From assembly GCA_034437455.1 (NCBI GenBank), contig DAOTUB010000038.1, positions 1 to 13,534 of the forward strand: a stretch of 13,534 nucleotides of DNA, written 5' to 3'. Origin of the DNA: DAOTUB01 sp034437455 (GTDB lineage: Bacteria; Chloroflexota; Anaerolineae; B4-G1). The translations under genes were made by a program, and so were the position numbers. The stretch's first letter is position 1; each line of letters starts with the position of its first letter. Below are positions 1-6,339 of this stretch, in pieces. The notes under the pieces are model-generated. The model saw only the letters and a program-made list of their open reading frames with translations, made no database searches and had not been told where the DNA came from.

Positions 1-109
1 ACATCGCCCCCACGACCATCTGACGGGCCAAACCCAGCACGCGGCTGAGGACGAAAAGGGCCATGACGAGGGAGGCGGCGCGGGCGATTTGGCGGTTGGG
101 GGAGGTCAT
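1..109 (-). CDS. murJ: MurJ/MviN-family lipid flippase, N-terminal fragment
   Basis: Partial gene running off the left edge of the window; 36 codons are visible. The peptide begins MTSPNRQIARAASLVMAL and continues with SRVLGLARQMVVGAM. This matches the first transmembrane helix and the conserved Ser-Arg-(Val/Ile)-Leu-Gly stretch of MurJ/MviN (MOP superfamily) flippases. Those proteins move undecaprenyl-linked lipid II or related glycolipids across the cytoplasmic membrane. The ATG overlaps the TGA of the upstream glycosyltransferase (ATGA), which implies translational coupling and a shared transcript. In a glycan cluster a MurJ-like protein may serve as the cluster's own Wzx-type flippase rather than the housekeeping peptidoglycan flippase; this is inference. 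Only the first helix is visible, so the catalytic cavity cannot be assessed. Confidence 0.72.
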   Translation of the reverse strand, partial: MTSPNRQIARAASLVMALFVLSRVLGLARQMVVGAM

Positions 110-1371
110 CGGGTCTCTATCGTGTGAGGGTTTTCTTTGAGGATCTGACTGTATAAAGCCTCTACCTGGTCCACGTGTTCCTCCAATGTCACTGGCGGAC
201 GCACGTTTGACCGCAATCGCGCTACCAAATCCGGCTCGTCCACCAGCCGCTGCAAAGCCGCTCGCCAGGCAGATACATCGCCCGGCGGGAGCAGCAGCCC
301 GTCCACACCGTCACGGACCCGGTCGGCCAGGGGTCCCAAACGCGAGGCGAGCACCGGCAATCCAGCGGCAAAGGCCTCGGATACGATGAAGGAGAAAGTC
401 TCGTACCACAAGGTGGGCACAGTCACCACGTCCACCTGGGCCAATGTGTCCCACACCGCCTCGCGGGAGAGAAGGCCCAGGAAACGGACGTTCGGCGTCG
501 CCAGTTCGCGCAGACGGGCGACGTAATCGGGATCGAAGGATTCATCGCCGGCGATCCACAGCTCGGCGTCTCCCCGAACGCGGGAGAAAGCATCCAACAA
601 CACGTGCACGCCTTTCTGCCAACTGAGGCCACCCACGTAGGCAAAGCGTATGGGGCGGTCGTCCCCCATCACTTTTTGAATAGGCTTTGTTGGCGCCGGC
701 AGCCCATGAGGTATCACGCGCATTATTTTTGACGACACACCATGCCTTGCATACCAATCAGCCACAAATCGAGTTGGGGTGATGATGTAAGCTGCGCTAT
801 CCAACACTTGGCGCGCGAGTCTGTTCCGCCAAGCCAATAGAATAGAAAAAAACGGCCCCATTGGAAAAAGTTCTCTTTTATCCATACGGGCCAGTGCACA
901 CCGGGCGCAATTCCAATAACCACGCGGCCCATCACAAATTGTCTGATCGTAATTGGTGATGAGTTGTGCGTTTGCGCAAACCCACCAATAATCGTGCAAT
1001 GTGATCAGATAGGGAATTCGGCGCCGCTTCAGCACGGTTGCCAGAGAAAAGGGCAATCCCATCAAATGTTGAATATGAACCAAGTCGGGCGCGACCTCGT
1101 AGAGAAACTGCTCCCAGAAAGAAACCATAGGCGGGTCATAGAACGTGTTCAGAAAACGACGAATGGGAGAAACGAAACCGGTCCAAGCAGCCCATACGTT
1201 CACATTCCCTTCAGTCCGTGCTTCTTTTCCAATCCCCTTGGCGCTACGGCGATACAAGATGTAAATCTGATGTTCACGTTGGCTCAAAGCTTGGGTTAGC
1301 CAGCGCGTATAAAGCTCAGTGCCCCCCACGTTCTCTGGCATATATTGATGAACGAGATGGAGAATTCTCAT
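106..1371 (-). CDS. Glycosyltransferase family 4 (GT-B fold), G+C mosaic gene
   Basis: 421-residue retaining GT4-type glycosyltransferase, cytoplasmic or membrane-associated, expected to move a sugar from a nucleotide donor to a lipid-linked glycan. The N-terminal acceptor domain (about 1-215) has the Gly-Gly loop at GGTELY (16-21) and a THDYWW-type segment (124-130, LHDYWW). Cysteines at 132, 146, 155 and 158 form a C...CDGP...CxxC pattern seen in many GT4 proteins. The C-terminal donor-binding domain (about 225-405) has VGGLSWQKG (246-254) and the E-x7-E motif at E324/E332. The start ATG lies one base after the stop of the methyltransferase, and the stop overlaps the MurJ-like start, so this is the middle gene of an operon. 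By hand count the codons for the C-terminal half are about 63% G+C and those for the N-terminal half about 49%; the change comes near base 720, codon 217, at the hinge between domains. Sugar specificity cannot be read. Confidence 0.93.
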   Translation of the reverse strand: MRILHLVHQYMPENVGGTELYTRWLTQALSQREHQIYILYRRSAKGIGKEARTEGNVNVWAAWTGFVSPIRRFLNTFYDPPMVSFWEQFLYEVAPDLVHIQHLMGLPFSLATVLKRRRIPYLITLHDYWWVCANAQLITNYDQTICDGPRGYWNCARCALARMDKRELFPMGPFFSILLAWRNRLARQVLDSAAYIITPTRFVADWYARHGVSSKIMRVIPHGLPAPTKPIQKVMGDDRPIRFAYVGGLSWQKGVHVLLDAFSRVRGDAELWIAGDESFDPDYVARLRELATPNVRFLGLLSREAVWDTLAQVDVVTVPTLWYETFSFIVSEAFAAGLPVLASRLGPLADRVRDGVDGLLLPPGDVSAWRAALQRLVDEPDLVARLRSNVRPPVTLEEHVDQVEALYSQILKENPHTIETR

Positions 1372-1372
1372 G

Positions 1373-2140
1373 TTACTTGTCCAGCCCTTGAAAAGTACCC
1401 GAGATGCAAACTGAACTGCTGAGCAGGGCTGGCCAATAATTACGCAGACAGCTGAAGCGACTGGCTATGCCAAGGCGTCGCTCCGGGCGGAAACATGCTA
1501 ACCGATAGAGTGTCTCGACTTGACGAAAAGTGAAATAATGAAGATGTCCAGCGTCGAACAAGAGAGTTTGGCTCGGATCCAGGGTAAAACCTTCGTTGGG
1601 ATATAGTGTGGCGGTAGTAGGCGCCCGCCCCAACAATAGGCGAATCCGATGGGGCAGAAAGGCTACGTTAGGCGTCACTGTGATCAGTTGAGCGCCGATT
1701 TTAGACAGACGAGCCAGAATATGCATGCTAGCAATGACATCTACTATGTGCTCAATCACGTCTGCCCAGATGATACAATCAAATGGTGAATCAACCCTCG
1801 AGATCAAACCCTCTAGGGATTCAGTAAGTATCGTGCAATTATGTAAATGGCTCAATGCCCGACGAGATCGCTCTGCTCTTACACAAGACAACTCGGTCCC
1901 AACAACTGTATCAAAATGAGGCGCCAGTGCCGCTAGCACTTCTCCACCTCCACACCCGATTTCTAGGAGACGACCACCAGGCCGGGCTAGATAGACCACA
2001 GCCTGCCTAAAGTCGGTGGGCCAACCACGAACCTCGGTTGGTTTCAATTGAACATCTAAATTTTCTTGCGTATAACAGCGGCGATAAATCTCGTCATATT
2101 TCTTCGCCAGTTTGTCATCGTTTGTTGTCACAGGCGTCAT
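1373..2140 (-). CDS. Class I SAM-dependent methyltransferase (Methyltransf_11/23 type)
   Basis: 255 residues from the ATG. A GTG lies one codon upstream (2143), but a GGAAG ribosome site sits 6 bases before the ATG and only 3 before the GTG, so the ATG is preferred. The Rossmann methyltransferase core is clear: motif I LEIGCGGG (59-66), the acidic SAM-ribose residue in GTEL (81-84), and the post-II segment IIWADVIEHI (123-132). A late HLHYFTFRQVETL segment (199-211) is typical of UbiG-like and glycan-associated methyltransferases. It probably O-methylates a sugar or glycan terminus, but the substrate is not readable. It is the first gene of the leftward methyltransferase-GT4-MurJ operon. Its G+C is about 50% by hand count, well below the rightward GT genes beside it, which suggests a separate origin. 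Confidence 0.9.
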   Translation of the reverse strand: MTPVTTNDDKLAKKYDEIYRRCYTQENLDVQLKPTEVRGWPTDFRQAVVYLARPGGRLLEIGCGGGEVLAALAPHFDTVVGTELSCVRAERSRRALSHLHNCTILTESLEGLISRVDSPFDCIIWADVIEHIVDVIASMHILARLSKIGAQLITVTPNVAFLPHRIRLLLGRAPTTATLYPNEGFTLDPSQTLLFDAGHLHYFTFRQVETLYRLACFRPERRLGIASRFSCLRNYWPALLSSSVCISGTFQGLDK

Positions 2141-2214
2141 CACTATCTTCCAATTGAACTACTTAACACTCTCATTTCTAAACCCCCGTAGGACTGGAAT
2201 TCGCCCTCGCCAGC

Positions 2215-2260
2215 TGACGCAATGTGCGCTTCTGGAGGCTATTTTTGACCAGTTGCGTCA
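2215..2260. repeat. Spaced inverted repeat in the divergent intergenic region
   Basis: TGACGCAA at 2215-2222 and its exact reverse complement TTGCGTCA at 2253-2260, separated by 30 bases. They lie between the divergent methyltransferase (leftward) and GT2 (rightward) genes, upstream of the rightward promoter. It could be a pair of regulator half-sites or a loose hairpin. An 8-base match at this distance can arise by chance, so the function is unproven. The rest of the 220-base region (2141-2360) holds the promoter listed separately and nothing else I can support. Confidence 0.4.
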
Positions 2261-2301
2261 TTTAACTGCAGGAGGTTGGCAAACAGTCAGGCCTCTTATC
2301 T

Positions 2302-2330
2302 TTGACCACCGGGGTATACTATGTTAAAAT
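2302..2330 (+). promoter_or_regulatory. Sigma70-like promoter for the rightward GT operon
   Basis: A -35 box TTGACC (2302-2307, 5 of 6 to consensus) and a -10 box TAAAAT (2325-2330, 5 of 6) are separated by exactly 17 bases. A start near 2337 would give a leader of about 24 bases that includes the purine-rich ribosome site GAGAGGA just before the TTG start of the GT2 gene at 2361. The position and spacing make this the natural promoter of the three-gene rightward run. Confidence 0.6.
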
Positions 2331-2360
2331 CCTCAAAAGTCAAATGGGAGAGGAACAGGC

Positions 2361-3299
2361 TTGACGACAGAATTGGCAATCATCATCCTGAACTGGAACG
2401 CCACAGACGACACGATTCGCTGTGTCCGCGAGATCGCGGCGTGGGAGCGTTTGCGCCCGGCGATCTGGGTCGTGGATAACAGCTCGGCCGGGGATGACGT
2501 CGAGACGATCGCCCACGCCTGTCCAGAGGCGCACATCGTCCGCAACCCAAGCAATCTTGGGTTTTCCGGCGGTTCCAACCGGGGAATCCAGGCCGCCCGT
2601 CAGGCCGGAGATGTGCCAATCCTGTTGTTGAACAACGACGCTTCGATCGACGAAGCCAGCGTCGCCCATATGCTGCAAACTCTGCAGGAGGATGATACCA
2701 TTGGCCTGGTGGGCCCACTCCTGTTTGACAATGACGACGCCCACACCTTCATCTCCGCCGGGGCAAAGAATCCGGTTTTGCATCACCAGACGCGCGTCGT
2801 CACGCTCCCACAGGCAAAGATTCAAGAGGTGGAAGCCATTTCGGGGACGGCGATTCTCATCCGCCCGGCGGTGTTCGAAGCCGTCGGTCTGCTGGACGAA
2901 GATTATTTTTTCAGCACCGAACTGGCGGATCTGTGCCGTCGCGCCCGGCAAACGGCCGGATACCGGTGCGTAATTGACGCCCGCGCCCACGCTTATCACC
3001 ACGTCAGTCGCTCGGCCGGATTCCGCAGCGCGCTGTATCCATACTACATCGCCCGCAATCGTTTTCTCTACGTGCGTAAGTTCTATCCCGCTCTCCCCCA
3101 GCTGCTGTTGACCGGCTTTTGGGCGAGTTACAGCCTGGCGTTGAGCGTCAAACTGCGATTGACCGGCGAAAGGGCCGCCTGCCGCGCCGTGTGGCTGGGG
3201 CTGGTGGACGGATTGCAGGGTCGTTTTGGCGGGCAGAATGAACGAGTGCTGAAATCAAACTCGATTGCAGATCGAGGAGCAGCGAACGAGACGCAATGA
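2361..3299 (+). CDS. Glycosyltransferase family 2 (rhamnosyltransferase-like, GT-A fold)
   Basis: 312-residue GT2 protein that starts at a TTG preceded by GAGAGGA at a good distance; no in-frame ATG or GTG fits better. The GT-A fold begins with AIIILNWN (6-13), followed by VVDNSS (37-42), the metal-binding DxD equivalent NND (91-93), then SGTAILIRPAVFEAVGLLDE (161-180). The segment DEDYFFSTELADLC (179-192) aligns with the FxEDVDLC region of WbbL-like rhamnosyltransferases, but the ED pair reads E187-L188, so Asp190 may be the acidic residue used. Positions 250-265 are hydrophobic (LTGFWASYSLALSV) and may touch the membrane. The stop overlaps the next start (ATGA), so the two genes are translationally coupled. 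It probably adds one sugar to a lipid-linked oligosaccharide; the donor is unknown. Confidence 0.92.
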   Translation: MTTELAIIILNWNATDDTIRCVREIAAWERLRPAIWVVDNSSAGDDVETIAHACPEAHIVRNPSNLGFSGGSNRGIQAARQAGDVPILLLNNDASIDEASVAHMLQTLQEDDTIGLVGPLLFDNDDAHTFISAGAKNPVLHHQTRVVTLPQAKIQEVEAISGTAILIRPAVFEAVGLLDEDYFFSTELADLCRRARQTAGYRCVIDARAHAYHHVSRSAGFRSALYPYYIARNRFLYVRKFYPALPQLLLTGFWASYSLALSVKLRLTGERAACRAVWLGLVDGLQGRFGGQNERVLKSNSIADRGAANETQ

Positions 3300-4333
3300 A
3301 CGTTCTCTACCACCTGACCATCCTACCGCCCCCTATCCCGCAGGCCGAGGCGCTGTCGCAAGAGATTGCGGCCCTGCAACGCCGCTTCGGCGGGCGGACG
3401 GTCTACCTGAACCCCAACCAGCGCGCGCCGGTCTACGTTCCCCGGCTCTTGTTTGGATTTCACAAGCTGCGCCAGTTGCGCACGCTAGAGGCCGGGGTGC
3501 ATATCCACCACATTTATAACCCTGACCCATTCCCTTTCCCGATCCTGCGGATGCTGCGGCAGCCGGTAGTCTACTCGCTGACCGGCGGCGTTGTGCGGCG
3601 GCCGAACGTCTCCTTCTTCGCAAAGTTAGCCGCCGTCACCGTGATGGACGAGGCGAGTCTAACGCGGCTGCGAGGGTGGGGCCTGGAAAACGTATGCCTG
3701 GCGCGGCCGGGGATCGACGTCGGTCGCTTTACCCACACACCTCTCCCGCTGGACTCAGAAATCCGACTGATGGCGGGATCGGCGCCGTGGACCAGGCGCC
3801 AGTTCCGCACCAAGGGCATCGAGGCGCTGCTGAAGGCAGCGCAGCGGGAACCGTGCTTGTTGCGGCTGGTTTTCCTGTGGCGGGGGGTGCTGGCGGAGGA
3901 GATGATTAAGCGAGTGCGTGCTATGGGATTACAAGACCAGGTGACGGTGTTGAACCGAGTGGTGGACGTAAACGAGGTGTTGTCCCAGGTGCACGCCAGC
4001 GTCGTGCTAGCAGACGCGCCGGACATCGTGAAGGCGTATCCCCACTCGCTGATGGAGTCGCTGGCGGCGGGGAAGCCGGCGCTGGTCAGCCGGGCGATCC
4101 CGATGGCGGAATACGTGGAACGGACGGGATGCGGCGTGGTAGTGGAAAGCGTCACACAGGAGGGGATTCTGACGGCGATAGCAAACCTGAGGCAACAGTA
4201 CGACGATTTGCAGCGGGCAACCCGGCGGGTGGGGCAGCATAATTTCGGTTTGGATAGGGTAATTGCGTCGTTTGAGAAGGTATACCGACGTGTCTTCGAA
4301 GAGCGAGGGCAACTGACAGATGTCAAGGCATGA
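3296..4333 (+). CDS. Glycosyltransferase family 4-like with altered E-x7-E motif
   Basis: 345-residue GT-B protein, middle gene of the rightward run, starting inside the stop of the GT2 gene and ending 3 bases before the next start. The N-terminal domain is shorter than in the neighbouring GT4 proteins and lacks the usual GG loop; HIHHIYNPDPFPFP (69-82) occupies the acceptor side. The C-terminal half is recognisably Glycos_transf_1: TKGIEALLKAA (172-182), VTVLNRVVDVNEVLSQVHASVV (217-238), and YPHSLMESLAAGKPALVSR (248-266). In the motif that is normally E-x7-E, the first glutamate is lysine (K246) and the second is kept (E254). The family call is firm, but the change at the first glutamate may mean altered donor handling or reduced activity. 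Substrate unknown. Confidence 0.85.
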   Translation: MNVLYHLTILPPPIPQAEALSQEIAALQRRFGGRTVYLNPNQRAPVYVPRLLFGFHKLRQLRTLEAGVHIHHIYNPDPFPFPILRMLRQPVVYSLTGGVVRRPNVSFFAKLAAVTVMDEASLTRLRGWGLENVCLARPGIDVGRFTHTPLPLDSEIRLMAGSAPWTRRQFRTKGIEALLKAAQREPCLLRLVFLWRGVLAEEMIKRVRAMGLQDQVTVLNRVVDVNEVLSQVHASVVLADAPDIVKAYPHSLMESLAAGKPALVSRAIPMAEYVERTGCGVVVESVTQEGILTAIANLRQQYDDLQRATRRVGQHNFGLDRVIASFEKVYRRVFEERGQLTDVKA

Positions 4334-4336
4334 GAG

Positions 4337-5578
4337 ATGAACATCCTGCACGTGGTCCAGGCGTACCATCCGGCGATGGGCGGGTCGGAGTGGCTGATCA
4401 AAAACTTTTCCGAGCGCCTGGTCTCTGACCACGACGATGACGTAACCGTATTCACCACCAACGTCTACAAGCCGGAGGCCTTCTGGCGCACCAAGGGGCC
4501 GCTGATGGCGCCGGGGGTCGAACAGATCAACGGGGTGACGGTGCGTCGCTTTCGGATTTTCAATGGGCTGCAACTGCTGCGCCGCTTACTAGCTCAAGGA
4601 TCCCACCGACTGCGGCTACCCTACAACGATTGGCTGCGTACCATCCAGACCGGACCCATCATCTTTGGTATGACAAAGGCGATTGCTACCAGCGGGGCGG
4701 ATGTGATGTTGGCGACCGCTTTTCCGTTTCTCCACATGTACTATGCGCTGGCAGGCGCCAAACGCGCGGGCATTCCCGTCGTGCTGCTAGGCTCCATCCA
4801 CACCGCCGACGAGTGGGGCTATGAACGCCGGATGATGTACCAGGCGATCCAACAGGCCGACGCCTACGTTGCGCTGACGGCTTTCGAGCGGGATTTTCTG
4901 ATCGGGCGCGGCATTCCGGCGGCGCAGATCGCGGTGATCGGGGGCGGGGTAGATGTCGAGGACTTTGAACGGGCCGACGGGACCGCGATCCGGCGGCGGT
5001 ACGGGTGGGGGAACGACCCGGTCGTGGGCGTCATGGCGCGCCAGTCTGAGCTCAAGCGACTCGACATCTTGCTGCAGGCGATGCCGAGCGTCTGGGCCGC
5101 GCATCCCAACGCCCGTCTGCTGATGGCAGGGGCGCGGACGTCCTATTCCGCCAAGCTTGAGCGCATCGTTGACGAACTGCCGCCAGCGCAACGCGCCCAG
5201 GTCACCATTGTCAGTGATTTTCGTGAGAAGGAAAAACCGGACTTGCTATCCGCGTGTGACCTGATCGCCCACCCCTCCGGCAACGAGTCCTTCGGGCTGG
5301 CGCTGATCGAGGCCTGGGCCTGCGGCAAACCGGTCATCGGCGTGCGCGCGGGTTGCATCCCCTCCGTGATAGACAAAGGTCGGGACGGCCTACTGGTCGA
5401 ATATCTCGACCCTCACGATCTGGGCCAAGCCATCCGGGCGCTGCTGAACGATCCAGCCCACCGATCTGCGATGGGCGCGGCAGGGCGAGAGAAGGTGCGA
5501 CAGAATTACACCTGGGAGATCGTCACCAACCGGCTGCGATCACTTTACCTCCAATTGGTGAGCCAGACCGTCGCCTGA
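4337..5578 (+). CDS. Glycosyltransferase family 4 (GT-B fold)
   Basis: 413-residue GT4 protein, last gene of the rightward run. The N-terminal acceptor domain starts MNILHVVQAYHPAMGGSEWL with the Gly-Gly loop at 15-16. The linker runs near 200-220, and the C-terminal donor domain has VVGVMARQSELKRLDILLQA (229-248), LLMAGAR (261-267) and an intact E-x7-E motif at E317/E325 within NESFGLALIEAWACGKPVIG. This is the standard catalytic and donor-binding arrangement of retaining GT4 enzymes such as mannosyl- and glucosyltransferases of exopolysaccharide and O-antigen pathways. It ends 24 bases from the stop of the convergent methyltransferase gene; I see no hairpin terminator in that gap. Confidence 0.94.
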   Translation: MNILHVVQAYHPAMGGSEWLIKNFSERLVSDHDDDVTVFTTNVYKPEAFWRTKGPLMAPGVEQINGVTVRRFRIFNGLQLLRRLLAQGSHRLRLPYNDWLRTIQTGPIIFGMTKAIATSGADVMLATAFPFLHMYYALAGAKRAGIPVVLLGSIHTADEWGYERRMMYQAIQQADAYVALTAFERDFLIGRGIPAAQIAVIGGGVDVEDFERADGTAIRRRYGWGNDPVVGVMARQSELKRLDILLQAMPSVWAAHPNARLLMAGARTSYSAKLERIVDELPPAQRAQVTIVSDFREKEKPDLLSACDLIAHPSGNESFGLALIEAWACGKPVIGVRAGCIPSVIDKGRDGLLVEYLDPHDLGQAIRALLNDPAHRSAMGAAGREKVRQNYTWEIVTNRLRSLYLQLVSQTVA

Positions 5579-5602
5579 GTCCGCGCCCTCATCTCGTCGC
5601 CT

Positions 5603-6331
5603 TCACCCCTTCTGAATCAGCAGGTAGAACCGATTTGTCGTCGCACCGGCCTGCTCTCGCAACCGAATCGGGTGGAAGAGGGCGCGCGAAGTCACGTCAG
5701 CGTAGACGCCCGCCAACCGCGCCATCAAGCCAGCCTGGCGCGGCCATTCGATTGTCCGCTCGAATTGCTTCCCCTGCCAGACGTAATCCCCGGCGAAGAA
5801 GCGCCGAATACTTGCTGCCGGTAGGACTTCCGCCCAGTGGTCGATTTCGGCGCTGCCGGGCAATCCGTGGCAAACGTGTTCGGCAAGATAAGGATGCGGC
5901 GCGCCATGCGCTAACTGGTACAACTCATCCAACCGGGCCTCGTAGGCGCTGTGCCCCGCGCTTCCAAATGGCGCGGCGACGACGACGTGCGACTGAGCCA
6001 CACGCAGGCACTCTCGCAGAAACTGCTCCCGGCGCTCTCCAGGGAGGTGTTCCAATGTGTCGATGCTGACCACAGCCGCGAAGGCGCTATCGGCAAAGGG
6101 GAGGGCCAGGCCACTGCCCCACAGGCGACCTGACCCATCCACGTTGACCGAAGTGACCCGCCACGGCAGGAAACGCTCCAACAATTCCGCCCGCCCACCC
6201 ACATCCAGCACGTGGGCGACGTCCACATGCCCCAATGCCATCGTCAGCAAGCGGCTGGTGACGGCGTGCCGCTCGTACACGTCGTAGGGCATCAGCCGAG
6301 CCAGCAGTGAGGACAAGACGGTCGAACTCAC
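5603..6331 (-). CDS. Class I SAM-dependent methyltransferase
   Basis: 242 residues from a GTG at 6331, chosen because GAGG lies 6 bases upstream. A second GTG four codons earlier (6343) overlaps the TGA of the upstream FG-GAP gene and is the alternative; the reading frame stays open further upstream only as overlap with that gene. Motif I is VLDVGGRAELL (41-51), less glycine-rich than usual. The post-II region is VVSIDTLEHLP (87-97), diagnostic of Methyltransf_11-type enzymes, and VVVAAPFGS (116-124) follows. The N-terminus (LLARLMPYDVYERH) is shared by methyltransferases I recall from Chloroflexota glycan clusters. It is the last gene of the long leftward series and could act on a sugar, or on an exported product of the same transcript. 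Substrate unknown. Confidence 0.85.
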   Translation of the reverse strand: MSSTVLSSLLARLMPYDVYERHAVTSRLLTMALGHVDVAHVLDVGGRAELLERFLPWRVTSVNVDGSGRLWGSGLALPFADSAFAAVVSIDTLEHLPGERREQFLRECLRVAQSHVVVAAPFGSAGHSAYEARLDELYQLAHGAPHPYLAEHVCHGLPGSAEIDHWAEVLPAASIRRFFAGDYVWQGKQFERTIEWPRQAGLMARLAGVYADVTSRALFHPIRLREQAGATTNRFYLLIQKG

Positions 6332-6339
6332 GTGTCGCC

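Noticed and set aside
970..981. Perfect 12-base palindrome GTTTGCGCAAAC
   Set aside because: It lies in the middle of the GT4 coding region with no partner copies seen; a single short palindrome in coding DNA is expected by chance.
2340..3002. Minus-strand open frame of 220 codons opposite the GT2
   Set aside because: No recognisable domain, while the opposite strand has every GT2 motif and a promoter and ribosome site.
3571..4461. Long antisense open frame (about 296 codons) opposite two GT genes
   Set aside because: The product is rich in Ser, Arg and Thr with no domain, and the plus strand carries clear GT domains; it is a by-product of G+C-rich codons.
5579..5602. Possible bidirectional terminator between convergent genes
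   Set aside because: The 24-base gap has no inverted repeat or T-run; termination, if any, is not visible.
5353..6069. Plus-strand open frame of 238 codons across the convergent junction
   Set aside because: It spans the ends of two real genes on opposite strands and encodes an Arg/Pro/Ser-rich peptide with no motif.
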